DNA of 44,771 nucleotides from Mucilaginibacter sp. UBA5151. GTDB taxonomy: Bacteria; Bacteroidota; Bacteroidia; Sphingobacteriales; Sphingobacteriaceae. Shown here piece after piece: positions 1 to 7,770 of this stretch; the first letter of the stretch is position 1, and the number at the start of each line of letters is the position of its first letter. The position numbers were made by a program, and so were the translations under genes. The notes below the pieces were generated by a model that had not been told where the DNA came from, searched no databases, and worked only from the letters and a program-made list of their open reading frames with translations. The stretch is taken from assembly GCA_002413785.1 (NCBI GenBank), contig DHXR01000069.1, forward strand, positions 1 to 44,771. Reading direction: 5' to 3'.

Positions 1-436
1 CAAACTTTAACGAACTATTGTTAATTAAAATGCTTTCAATACCTAAGCGGTACGAATCCATACCAAAACCTGCGATTACCCCTCTGCAACTTGCCGCCAG
101 CATGGAGCTATGCCTGAATTCTTCGCGTTTATATACATTTGAAATATGCACCTCTATAACCGGGGTGTTTATAGCAGCAATAGCATCAGCAATAGCTATA
201 GAAGTATGGGTATAGGCGCCGGCATTTAATACAATGCCATCAAAACTAAAACCAACTTCATGCAATTTATTAATAATTTCGCCTTCAACATTACTCTGGT
301 AATATTCAATCACCACATTTGTATAAAGTTTGCGCAGGTCTTCAAGGTAGGTTTCAAAATCAGTATTTCCGTAAATTGATTTCTCGCGTACGCCAAGCAG
401 GTTTAAATTCGGGCCGTTAATTATTTGTATCTTCAC
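1..436 (-). CDS. aroQ: 3-dehydroquinate dehydratase, type II (3' end beyond the window)
   Basis: Dehydrates 3-dehydroquinate to 3-dehydroshikimate in the cytoplasmic shikimate pathway. Reading the minus strand from a GTG at 434-436 gives a protein opening KIQIINGPNLNLLGVREKSI, the hallmark N-terminus of the type II dodecameric enzyme. Later it has NAGAYTHTSIAIADAI and VEVHISNVYKREEFRHSS, which carry the family's Asn, His and Arg active-site residues. The frame is still open at base 2 after 145 residues. The family is usually 140-150 residues long, so only the last few residues are missing. The GTG start lies 11 bases inside the longest reading of the divergent xerD gene, so one of the two starts is probably different from the longest option. 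Confidence 0.93.
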   Translation of the reverse strand, partial: MKIQIINGPNLNLLGVREKSIYGNTDFETYLEDLRKLYTNVVIEYYQSNVEGEIINKLHEVGFSFDGIVLNAGAYTHTSIAIADAIAAINTPVIEVHISNVYKREEFRHSSMLAASCRGVIAGFGMDSYRLGIESILINNSSLKF

Positions 437-1372
437 AGTTCAAACTTAAATAAAAACATTAAAAAAATTCAATTGGATTGGCGTTCAGCAATAAAAGGTT
501 TCCAGGCTTATTTAAAATTAGAAAGGTCGCTTTCTGAAAACTCTATCGAAGCTTACAGCAGAGATATAGAAAAGCTATATCAATTTGCTGATATACAAGT
601 CACTAAATTAAATCCGGAAAATATTACTTTAACTGATTTACGCCAGTTTATTGTTTGGGCAAGCGAACTCGGGATGATCCCATCCTCCCAGGCAAGGATC
701 TTATCGGGCATAAAATCCTTCTATAAATACTTGTTAATGGAAGATTTGATAAAAAGCGACCCCTCAGAATTGCTCGAATCGCCGAAAATTCAAAGGAAAC
801 TTCCCGATACTTTAAGCATTAACGAAATAAATAAACTGATTGACGCTATTGATGTTTCAAAACCGGAGGGGGCACGCAATAAAGCAATACTTGAGGTACT
901 TTACGGTTGCGGCCTGCGCGTATCTGAGTTAACGGAGCTTAAATTATCAAACCTTTACCTTGATATTGAATTTATTAAAGTGACCGGAAAAGGCAGTAAA
1001 GAGCGACTGGTACCAATAGGCGGCCCGGCTGTTAAAGCTTTAAAAATCTGGATCGAAAATATCAGGGTGCATGTACCCATAAAAAAAGGAGAGGAAGACC
1101 TGGTTTTTTTAAACAGGAGGGGGGCAAGGTTGAGCCGGGTTTATATTTTTATGGTAATTAAACAGTTAGCAGCGCTTACAGGAATAAATAAAACAATCAG
1201 TCCGCATACTTTCAGGCATTCATTTGCAACACATTTGGTAGAAGGCGGCGCCGACCTGCGCGCCGTACAGGAAATGCTGGGCCATGAAAGCATTACTACC
1301 ACGGAGATATACACCCATTTGGACAGGGAGTATTTAAAAGGTACTATTATTCAATTTCATCCGAGGAGTTGA
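425..1372 (+). CDS. xerD: Tyrosine recombinase of the XerC/XerD family
   Basis: Site-specific recombinase expected to resolve chromosome dimers at dif. It has an N-terminal SAM-like core-binding domain (about residues 20-105) and a C-terminal catalytic domain. The full catalytic set is visible: R165 (CGLRVSEL), K189 (TGKGSKER), H261 and R264 (HTFRHSFATH), H287 (LGHES) and nucleophile Y296 (TEIYTH). At 315 residues it is slightly longer than the usual ~298. The first ~16 residues look unlike the family, and an in-frame TTG at 473 beginning LDWRSAIKGF would give a typical length and would remove the overlap with aroQ. It is a housekeeping-type Xer protein rather than an element integrase, judging from its full catalytic set and lack of mobile neighbours. 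Confidence 0.93.
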   Translation: MYLHSSNLNKNIKKIQLDWRSAIKGFQAYLKLERSLSENSIEAYSRDIEKLYQFADIQVTKLNPENITLTDLRQFIVWASELGMIPSSQARILSGIKSFYKYLLMEDLIKSDPSELLESPKIQRKLPDTLSINEINKLIDAIDVSKPEGARNKAILEVLYGCGLRVSELTELKLSNLYLDIEFIKVTGKGSKERLVPIGGPAVKALKIWIENIRVHVPIKKGEEDLVFLNRRGARLSRVYIFMVIKQLAALTGINKTISPHTFRHSFATHLVEGGADLRAVQEMLGHESITTTEIYTHLDREYLKGTIIQFHPRS

Positions 1373-1378
1373 TTTTAA

Positions 1379-1969
1379 TTAATCAAACTGCTCCTGCAAC
1401 CTGATTAGCCGGTCAATCATCAGGTTGAGCTTTTCCTCTTCGGTTTTAAACATCCTGGGTTTTAAATAAAAAGTAATAAAAAGGAACCAGATGATGGTTG
1501 AGCCATAAGTGATCACTTTAAAATAAACAGGGGCCTTTTCCAATACCTCTATAAAATACAGGGCCAGGCCTGTGCTGATCAGCAGCATAAAAACATAATA
1601 AAACCAACCGATTGTTTTACTTCTCTTTTTTTGGTATTCTTTCAGGGTGTTAAGATAATCAGATGGATTTTGGGTCAGATCATGCTTGTTTAAAATATGG
1701 TAATGACGTACAATGAGGGACAGGTACATCAGCATAGTCACCAAAATAATCAATATACCTATGGTTGTTGCAGTAGAGCGGAATGAAAAAAAGAAGGTAA
1801 TTATAAAGGCACATGCAATAAGGGCAATCATGGCCACAATACCCCAGTATAATCTTTGGGTAATACCAAGTATCCCCTTTTTTACTTGTTTTAAAGCCTC
1901 GTCCACCGAAAGCTTGTCGGGTTTTGGCTGTCCCTGCCAAACCGACACCAGATGCTCAAATTCTTTCAT
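1379..1969 (-). CDS. Four-helix membrane protein, possible regulator of the adjacent ECF sigma factor
   Basis: I do not recognise a named family. The 196-residue protein has a short soluble N-terminus with WQGQP, then four hydrophobic helices at about 42-62, 68-88, 119-140 and 150-170. A charged linker lies between the second and third, and the C-terminal tail is charged. Its start overlaps the end of the ECF sigma gene by 14 bases, indicating translational coupling. Small membrane proteins coupled to an ECF sigma gene are often anti-sigma factors, and the soluble N-terminal ~40 residues would be the contact region in that case. No zinc-finger HxxxCxxC anti-sigma motif is seen, so this role is inference from position only. 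Confidence 0.8.
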   Translation of the reverse strand: MKEFEHLVSVWQGQPKPDKLSVDEALKQVKKGILGITQRLYWGIVAMIALIACAFIITFFFSFRSTATTIGILIILVTMLMYLSLIVRHYHILNKHDLTQNPSDYLNTLKEYQKKRSKTIGWFYYVFMLLISTGLALYFIEVLEKAPVYFKVITYGSTIIWFLFITFYLKPRMFKTEEEKLNLMIDRLIRLQEQFD

Positions 1970-2453
1970 AGCGGTTATATAATTCAGTTAATTTCTGTTT
2001 AATGCGATGTATTTTCACCCTCAAATTCCCTTCAGATATGCCCGAAACCTCTGCAATTTCAGGATATGGCACTTCGTCGAGCACCATGGTAATGATAATT
2101 CTTTCCGATTCTTCCAACTTCGATATACATTTATAGAGCAGCGCCACCTGTTCATTTTTTTCAGACAGCTCCTCTTTTTTATTTTCCGATATAAATGGCG
2201 TCAGCTCATCTTTGGCCTGCCGCTTTTCTGACCGGAGATAAGTTAAACAGGTATTTACGGCAATGCGGTAAATCCAGGTCGAGATCATCGCCTGATTCCT
2301 GAATTTTTCGAGGTTTTGCCAAACTTTTAAAAATGTTTCCTGTAAAAGGTCGCTCGCAGCATCATCGTCACCTGTATAACCATAGCACAAATGGTAGATT
2401 TTTTTTGAATTGGCTTCGTAAATTTTCTTAAAAGCTGCTTCTTTATCCGCCAC
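1956..2453 (-). CDS. RNA polymerase sigma factor, ECF (sigma-70) family
   Basis: A 165-residue alternative sigma factor. Region 2 spans roughly residues 8-75 and contains the DLLQETFLKVWQNL and STWIYRIAVNTCLTYLR segments that contact core polymerase and the -10 element. Region 4 spans about 108-160, with YPEIAEVSGISEGNLRVKIH as the helix-turn-helix that reads the -35 element. Length and domain order are typical. It is the middle gene of a compact minus-strand operon: an unknown helical protein ends 42 bases upstream, and the membrane protein downstream overlaps its last codons. The operon structure suggests control by a membrane-bound partner. The signal and target genes cannot be read from the sequence. 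Confidence 0.94.
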   Translation of the reverse strand: MADKEAAFKKIYEANSKKIYHLCYGYTGDDDAASDLLQETFLKVWQNLEKFRNQAMISTWIYRIAVNTCLTYLRSEKRQAKDELTPFISENKKEELSEKNEQVALLYKCISKLEESERIIITMVLDEVPYPEIAEVSGISEGNLRVKIHRIKQKLTELYNRYERI

Positions 2454-2495
2454 TATCTTTAATTTTTATTGTTAGATGTTAATATTACCCGGTTG

Positions 2496-3023
2496 TTACA
2501 GCAGGTAATCATTCTTATAAAACCAGGGGAACTTTTTTTCTGCTTCATTAAGCAGTTCATTATAACTTTCATTATAATCAAACTGAAGGTCCTCATGTAA
2601 TTTACCAACAAGGGTTTGTATCTTTTGTACCTGGCGGGTGAGTATCAGCCGCATCGGTTTGTATGATGTTTTCCTGTCGGTATATTGAAGGTAATTATAG
2701 CAAAAATTTAAAAACAAGTCAATTTCGGCCTGTTTCGAACCTATAAATTTATTGTATTTACCTATTAGCCTTAAAATCTTCCGGATGTATTTTGCCGCCG
2801 CATAGCTTTGCGATGGCAACTGGCTGAACATAAAGCCAACTTCCGCTTTAACTTTTTCAATAAAAGCCTGCTCGTCATTGGCTTCAAACAATAAGTAGGC
2901 CAGCAGCTCCTTGTTCTCCTTTTTATAACGGGCAAGGCGCAGGCACAAATCGGCGATTTGCAAAGCGGATAAATGCTGCAATTCTTTTTTGATATCCTGT
3001 AAACCGTAAACGGTGATGCCCAT
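2496..3023 (-). CDS. Conserved-looking helical protein of unknown function, first gene of the sigma operon
   Basis: A 175-residue soluble protein with no signal peptide or membrane segment, and no family that I can name. It is rich in Leu, Lys and Tyr and predicted mostly alpha-helical. Two long amphipathic stretches are obvious (about residues 9-50 and 100-150), and it ends with FPWFYKNDYLL. Base composition matches its neighbours, so it looks resident. It precedes the ECF sigma gene by 42 bases on the same strand and is probably cotranscribed with it. A role in the same stress or envelope circuit is only a guess from position. Confidence 0.75.
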   Translation of the reverse strand: MGITVYGLQDIKKELQHLSALQIADLCLRLARYKKENKELLAYLLFEANDEQAFIEKVKAEVGFMFSQLPSQSYAAAKYIRKILRLIGKYNKFIGSKQAEIDLFLNFCYNYLQYTDRKTSYKPMRLILTRQVQKIQTLVGKLHEDLQFDYNESYNELLNEAEKKFPWFYKNDYLL

Positions 3024-3192
3024 ATTTTTAATAGTCAGGCAAATTACTAAATTTTATAGTTTGTAAGGCGGGTAACAATTATATAGACAAATGTTTTGTG
3101 TACAATTATCATTGTTAATCGTCGATTTATTTGATATTATTGTACAACCAATTAATACAGGCTTTCACGCTCTGAATTTTATTCAATCAATT

Positions 3193-4914
3193 ATGTCCGC
3201 AGATACTGTTAATATAAACGGCAAGGCCAAGGCGCAATATACTTACGATGCTATTGTCATCGGTTCGGGTATCAGCGGGGGATGGGCCGCCAAAGAACTC
3301 ACCGAAAGGGGCTTAAAAACCATTATGCTTGAACGCGGTCGCAATTTTGAGCATTTAAAGGATTATAAAACAGCAGCTAAAGATCCCTGGGAATTTGAAC
3401 ACCGCGGCAGCGTTACGCAGGAACAGCGGAAAGCACGCCCTGTTATTTCCCGCGGATGGGGCGCTACCGAACCGATAATGGACTACTGGGTCAATGAACA
3501 GGATGCACCTTATACCGAGGTCAAACCATTTAACTGGTGGCGGTCGTATCAGCTGGGCGGGCGTTCAATATTATGGGGCAGGCAAAGTTACCGCTGGAGC
3601 GATTTTGATTTTGAAGCCAATTTAAAGGATGGCTGGGCGATTGACTGGCCTATCCGCTATAAAGACCTGGCGCCCTGGTATGACCATGTTGAAAAGTTTG
3701 CAGGCGTAAACGGTTCAATAGAAGGACTTCCTCAGTTACCCGACGGACACTTTTTGAAGCCTATGGATTTGAATTGCGTGGAAAAAGATGTTTCGGCCCG
3801 CATCAAAAAGCATTATAACAATACCCGGCACATGATCATTGGCCGCAGTGCCAATCTTACAGAAGCCATTCCCGGCCGTACAGCCTGTCATTTCCGTAAC
3901 CGTTGCTGGGAAGGTTGCCCTTTCGGGGGATATTTCAGCACACAATCTTCTACCTTGCCCGCGGCTGTAGCTACAGGTAATTTAACTGTAAGGCCATTTT
4001 CCATCGTTACCAAAATTATTTACGATAAAAACACCCAAAAAGCAACCGGGGTAGAAATTGTTGATGCCGAAACCCATCAAACTTACGAATACCACGCAAA
4101 AATTGTATTCGTAAATGCTTCAACACTAAACAGCGCCTGGGTGCTGATGAACTCGGCGACGGATATTTGGACTGGCGGCCTTGGCAGCAGCAGCGGGGAA
4201 CTGGGGCATAACATTATGGACCACCACTATAATCTCGGCGCTTCGGGCACGGTTGAAGGCTATGAGGATAAATACTATTTTGGCAGGAGGCCTAACGGTG
4301 TGTATGTGGTTAGGTTTGCCAATCTTCCGGGCGATAATAATAAAAGGGATTTTATAAGAGGGTTCGGCTACCAGGGCGGTGCGAGCCGTGAAGGTTGGAG
4401 CCGCAACGTTGCCGAACTGAATGTAGGCGCAGCCTTTAAAGAAGCGCTTACCGAACCAGGGCAGTGGACAATTGGCATTGGGGGCTTCGGTGAGTTATTG
4501 CCTTATCATGAAAATAAAATCACCCTCGATCAAAACAGAAAAGACAAATGGGGGTTACCCATTTTGGCCATGGATGCAGAGATAAAGGATAATGAAAAAA
4601 AGATGCGGGTTGATATTGTAAAAGAGGCCAAAGAAATGTTAGAAGTAGCAGGCGTTAAAAATGTGCAGACCTGGGACCATGGGCACAATGTAGGTGATGG
4701 TATCCACGAAATGGGCACTGCACGAATGGGCCGCGATCCGAAAACATCGGTACTGAATGAACACAACCAGGTATGGGATGCAAAAAATGTATTTGTAACG
4801 GATGGCTCCTGTATGGTATCATCGGCCTGCCAGAATCCATCGTTAACTTATATGGCCTTAACGGCGAGGGCAGCTAATTTTGCAGCAGACGAATTAAAGA
4901 AGGGAAATATTTAA
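3193..4914 (+). CDS. GMC-family FAD-dependent oxidoreductase (sugar 3-dehydrogenase type)
   Basis: Flavoprotein predicted to oxidise a sugar hydroxyl, most likely to a 3-keto sugar or glycoside, given the ThuA gene 11 bases downstream and a DUF1080 gene nearby. From the ATG at 3193 the protein is 573 residues. The FAD-binding GSGISGG lies at 24-30, and the GMC catalytic pair is H505 (in HEMGTARMG) and N548 (in QNPSLT). A Cys-rich CHFRNRCWEGCPFGG segment is shared with the paralogue at 27712-29436. An in-frame ATG at 3091 would add 34 residues unlike any GMC N-terminus, so 3193 is preferred. No Tat or Sec signal is seen. Homologues often work with a small Tat-exported partner subunit, but none is encoded here. 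Confidence 0.92.
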   Translation: MSADTVNINGKAKAQYTYDAIVIGSGISGGWAAKELTERGLKTIMLERGRNFEHLKDYKTAAKDPWEFEHRGSVTQEQRKARPVISRGWGATEPIMDYWVNEQDAPYTEVKPFNWWRSYQLGGRSILWGRQSYRWSDFDFEANLKDGWAIDWPIRYKDLAPWYDHVEKFAGVNGSIEGLPQLPDGHFLKPMDLNCVEKDVSARIKKHYNNTRHMIIGRSANLTEAIPGRTACHFRNRCWEGCPFGGYFSTQSSTLPAAVATGNLTVRPFSIVTKIIYDKNTQKATGVEIVDAETHQTYEYHAKIVFVNASTLNSAWVLMNSATDIWTGGLGSSSGELGHNIMDHHYNLGASGTVEGYEDKYYFGRRPNGVYVVRFANLPGDNNKRDFIRGFGYQGGASREGWSRNVAELNVGAAFKEALTEPGQWTIGIGGFGELLPYHENKITLDQNRKDKWGLPILAMDAEIKDNEKKMRVDIVKEAKEMLEVAGVKNVQTWDHGHNVGDGIHEMGTARMGRDPKTSVLNEHNQVWDAKNVFVTDGSCMVSSACQNPSLTYMALTARAANFAADELKKGNI

Positions 4915-4925
4915 AAACAAAGGAA

Positions 4926-5642
4926 ATGAAGTATAAATTATTGATATTAAGCATTTTATTTATTGTTGGCTTAAGTGTTGCTGCAAAGCCAAAAGTGCTC
5001 ATCTTCAGCAAAACTGCTGGCTTTCACCATGCATCAATTGCCGTTGGCATTCCAGCCATTATAAAACTTGGGCAGCAAAACAATTTTGATGTTGATACAA
5101 CTACTGACTCAAAGAAATTCACTTACGATAATTTGAAACAATATGCCGCTGTGATATTTTTAAGCACAACAGGCGATGTTTTAAATGATGCACAGCAGGC
5201 CGAATTCGAAAAATATATCCATTCAGGCGGTGGCTTTGTCGGCGTTCATGCCGCTACAGATACCGAATATGATTGGGCCTGGTATGGCAACCTGGTTGGG
5301 GCTTATTTTAAAAGCCATCCTGCGCAGCAAATGGCAACACTGAATATTGTGGACCGCAATTTTATCGCCACCAAAAATTTACCGGCCAAATGGAAGCGCT
5401 TTGATGAGTGGTACAACTTTAAATGGATAGCACCAAATCTGCACATATTGATCACTATTGATGAAAAGAGTTATACAGGAGGCGCAAACGGCGATAATCA
5501 CCCAATGAGCTGGTACCATGAATATAATGGTGGTCGGGCGTTTTATACTGCACTTGGTCATACAGATGAGTCATACGCGGATCCTTTGTATTTGAAACAT
5601 CTTTTAGGTGGCATACAATATGCCATGGGTATAGCAAAATAG
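4926..5642 (+). CDS. Secreted ThuA-like domain protein
   Basis: A 238-residue protein with a Sec signal peptide (hydrophobic stretch at about 5-20, cleavage near AAK). It is followed by a ThuA fold of the glutamine-amidotransferase-like superfamily. Diagnostic segments are KVLIFSKTAGFHHASI near the N-terminus, GGGFVGVHAATDTEYDWAWY in the middle, and a C-terminal region with HPMSWYHEYNGGRAFYTALG. ThuA in rhizobia takes part in trehalose and related disaccharide use through 3-keto intermediates. The gene starts 11 bases after the GMC oxidoreductase stop codon, so the two form an operon. Handling of an oxidised sugar outside the cytoplasm is inferred, and no catalytic residues can be assigned with confidence. 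Confidence 0.92.
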   Translation: MKYKLLILSILFIVGLSVAAKPKVLIFSKTAGFHHASIAVGIPAIIKLGQQNNFDVDTTTDSKKFTYDNLKQYAAVIFLSTTGDVLNDAQQAEFEKYIHSGGGFVGVHAATDTEYDWAWYGNLVGAYFKSHPAQQMATLNIVDRNFIATKNLPAKWKRFDEWYNFKWIAPNLHILITIDEKSYTGGANGDNHPMSWYHEYNGGRAFYTALGHTDESYADPLYLKHLLGGIQYAMGIAK

Positions 5643-5702
5643 TTGCCTGTTATTAGTTTTATTTGGGGTTTTGATTGTTAGATTTTACTAAATCTTAAGC
5701 TA

Positions 5703-6818
5703 ATGGATTCCTATAAAAAAACAATACTTCAACTACTGGAGGGCTCTGGTATTGAAATTAACGGATCAAATACCTGGGATATGCAGGTTCATAACGAAAA
5801 ACTTTACCAACGCATACTCAGAAGCGGCTCTTTAGGGCTTGGTGAAGCTTATATTGAAGGCTGGTGGGATTGTGACGAGTTGGAAGAGTTTTTTTTTCGT
5901 GCTTTCCGTGCTGACCTTCAGGAACGGATCACGAATAATTTTACGACTTATTTTCAAATCGCAAAAGCCTCCATATTAAACCTGCAAACCAAAATTAAAT
6001 CAGTGGAAGTTGCTAAAATACACTATGATGCGGGGAACGACCTTTACAGGTCGATGCTGGATAAGTGGATGATGTACTCCTGCGCCTATTGGGAAAACGC
6101 ATCCACCCTTGATGACGCCCAGGAGCATAAGCTCGACCTGATTTGCCGGAAATTAAAACTTTCTCCGGGTTTACGGGTGCTTGATATAGGATGCGGCTGG
6201 GGCGGCCTGGCTAAATATGCCGCCGAAAAATATGATGTATCTGTTACAGGAATAACCATATCCAGTGAGCAGGCAAAACTGGCCATTGAAAACTGCCATG
6301 ACCTGCCTGTCGATATCAGGATACAGGATTACAGGGACATGCATGAGAAATTTGACCGCATAGTATCAGTCGGCATGTTTGAGCATGTTGGTTATAAAAA
6401 CTATGATAAATTTATGACCGCCGTATCCGGCCTTCTTGAAGATGAAGGTATATTTTTGCTGCATACTATCGGCGGAAACGAGCCGGTAAAGAACACTGAC
6501 CCCTGGATCAATAAATACATATTCCCGAACAGCATGATCCCATCTGCAGAACAGATATGCAAAGCTATGGCCGGGAAATTCAAAATAGAAGACTGGCATA
6601 ATTTCGGCAGGCATTATTACCTTACCATTATGGCCTGGCTGCAAAATTTCGAACGGAACTGGCCTCAGCTGAATAAAAAATACAATGCCCAATTTTACCG
6701 CATGTGGAAATTTTATTTATGCTCCAGCGCCGCCACATTCAGGGCCAGGAAAAACAACCTCTGGCAAATTGTATTTTCAAAAGAAAATAGCCTGGCTGAC
6801 TATGCATCGGTGCGGTAG
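5703..6818 (+). CDS. cfa: Cyclopropane-fatty-acyl-phospholipid synthase family methyltransferase
   Basis: Transfers a methylene group from S-adenosylmethionine to double bonds of membrane phospholipid acyl chains. The 371-residue protein has the family's N-terminal lipid-binding part, including GLGEAYIEGWWDCDELEEFF (about 45-64). The Rossmann methyltransferase core has SAM motif I as VLDIGCGWGGLA (159-170). The C-terminal region with CSSAATFRARKNNLWQIVFS corresponds to the active-site segment containing the catalytic Cys. Length matches the E. coli enzyme closely. It lies 60 bases after the ThuA gene with a small AGATTT/AAATCT hairpin between them, so it may be separately transcribed. Members of this family can also make other methylated lipids. 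Confidence 0.94.
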   Translation: MDSYKKTILQLLEGSGIEINGSNTWDMQVHNEKLYQRILRSGSLGLGEAYIEGWWDCDELEEFFFRAFRADLQERITNNFTTYFQIAKASILNLQTKIKSVEVAKIHYDAGNDLYRSMLDKWMMYSCAYWENASTLDDAQEHKLDLICRKLKLSPGLRVLDIGCGWGGLAKYAAEKYDVSVTGITISSEQAKLAIENCHDLPVDIRIQDYRDMHEKFDRIVSVGMFEHVGYKNYDKFMTAVSGLLEDEGIFLLHTIGGNEPVKNTDPWINKYIFPNSMIPSAEQICKAMAGKFKIEDWHNFGRHYYLTIMAWLQNFERNWPQLNKKYNAQFYRMWKFYLCSSAATFRARKNNLWQIVFSKENSLADYASVR

Positions 6819-6919
6819 CTGAAGGGCAGGATTATGGGTTGGAGATTGAGTTTATCTGGTTACTACTCACTTATTCAACCCAATCAACCGCTCACCTATC
6901 TTTATTTCAACCTTTTTTC

Positions 6920-6927
6920 TATTTTCG
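6920..6927 (+). promoter_or_regulatory. Candidate -7 element for the fluoride riboswitch transcript
   Basis: TATTTTCG differs by one base from the Bacteroidota -7 consensus TAnnTTTG. Transcription would start about 5-8 bases later, exactly where the folded riboswitch begins (about 6932). No clear -33 TTG is visible at the expected distance, so support is moderate. Confidence 0.45.
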
Positions 6928-6931
6928 CAAT

Positions 6932-6980
6932 AAGGAAATGGCGTCTTCCTTTTAATAAACGCATTTACTGATGACGCCTT
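6932..6980 (+). promoter_or_regulatory. Fluoride (crcB) riboswitch
   Basis: The stretch folds as the crcB-motif RNA. P1 is AAGGAA (6932-6937) with TTCCTT (6946-6951). Its loop contains GGCGTC (6940-6945), which can pair perfectly with GACGCC (6973-6978) as the six-pair pseudoknot. A small helix TAAA/TTTA (6956-6959 with 6964-6967) sits between them, followed by the conserved TGAT (6969-6972). The order helix, pseudoknot loop, short helix, TGAT, pseudoknot strand is that of the known fluoride aptamer. It ends 25 bases before the fluC start, so it probably controls translation initiation of the fluoride channel. Confidence 0.82.
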
Positions 6981-7005
6981 AAAAGATTAAAAAACACCGG
7001 GTAAT

Positions 7006-7383
7006 ATGTGGAAAACAATAGTATATGTAGCAGTCGGCAGCGCCATTGGGGGCGTTGGAAGATTTTTGTTGCAGCAGTTTATTCAAAGAAGGGTTGATTC
7101 AACCTTCCCTTATGGAACTTTATATGTAAATTTAATTGGCTGTTTTATAATAGGCCTTGTTGTTGGTTTGGCCGATAAGGGTAATGTGTTGTCGCCGCAG
7201 GGCCGTATTTTTCTGGCTGCCGGTTTTTGCGGGGGCTTTACAACATTTTCATCATTTATCAGCGAAAATCGCAGTATGCTACAGGGTGGGGAGTTGCTTA
7301 ATACATTTATATACATATCTGTAAGCGTTGTTGCCGGGCTTATTGCTACAACATTAGGAATATTATTAATTAAAAATTTATAA
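7006..7383 (+). CDS. crcB: Fluoride ion channel FluC/CrcB
   Basis: A dual-topology membrane protein that lets fluoride leave the cell. At 125 residues it has the normal single-domain length, with four hydrophobic helices. Family motifs are GSAIGGVGRFLLQQF near the N-terminus, TLYVNLIGCFIIG in the second helix (with the pore-lining Asn) and GFCGGFTTFSSF in the third, which carries the phenylalanine box and the Na+-binding break. It lies directly downstream of a fluoride riboswitch, which independently supports the assignment. A DUF190 gene follows three bases after the stop codon, a common partner arrangement. Confidence 0.96.
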   Translation: MWKTIVYVAVGSAIGGVGRFLLQQFIQRRVDSTFPYGTLYVNLIGCFIIGLVVGLADKGNVLSPQGRIFLAAGFCGGFTTFSSFISENRSMLQGGELLNTFIYISVSVVAGLIATTLGILLIKNL

Positions 7384-7386
7384 GCT

Positions 7387-7743
7387 ATGGAACCGTTAAA
7401 TCAGGATTCAAAACTACTCCGCATTTTTATTGGCGATGCCGACATGCTAAATCGTACACCGCTTTATGAAGCGATATTGGTTAAAGCAAAAAAAACAGGT
7501 CTTGCAGGGGGCACAGTAACAAGGGGTATTATGTCGTTTGGCGCATCAAGCAGGTTGCATACTGCAAAATTACTTGATCTGTCATCAGACTTGCCGATCG
7601 TCATTGAAATAATTGATCACGAAGATAAAATCAGAGCTTTTATTGAAGTAGTTGGCGGAATGATTGAAGACGCCGGATGCGGCGGCCTGATAACCGTTGA
7701 AAAAGCCGAAGTGACTTACTATAAACCCAAAAAACTAAAATAA
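7387..7743 (+). CDS. DUF190 domain-containing protein
   Basis: A 118-residue soluble protein of the DUF190 family, related in fold to PII signal proteins. It has the typical opening LLRIFIGDADMLNRTPLYEA, the central TGLAGGTVTRGIMSFGASS and the C-terminal DAGCGGLITVEKAEVTYY. The gene begins three bases after fluC ends, so it is cotranscribed under the fluoride riboswitch. DUF190 genes are frequently found beside crcB, and a regulatory or accessory role in fluoride export is inferred from that association. Its biochemical activity is not established as far as I know. Confidence 0.93.
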   Translation: MEPLNQDSKLLRIFIGDADMLNRTPLYEAILVKAKKTGLAGGTVTRGIMSFGASSRLHTAKLLDLSSDLPIVIEIIDHEDKIRAFIEVVGGMIEDAGCGGLITVEKAEVTYYKPKKLK

Positions 7744-7770
7744 TGAATTTAGCCTTTCGTAATACAAGGT

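Noticed and set aside
18..215. Plus-strand 65-codon frame at the left edge
   Set aside because: It is antisense to the well-supported aroQ gene.
3091..3192. N-terminal extension of the first GMC oxidoreductase
   Set aside because: The residues resemble no signal peptide or GMC N-terminus, and the ATG at 3193 aligns with the second copy.
6830..6900. A further word-array locus after cfa
   Set aside because: Only weak CAACCCAATCAACC and GGGTTGGAGATTGAG words are present and the arms pair poorly, so it is not listed with the clear loci.
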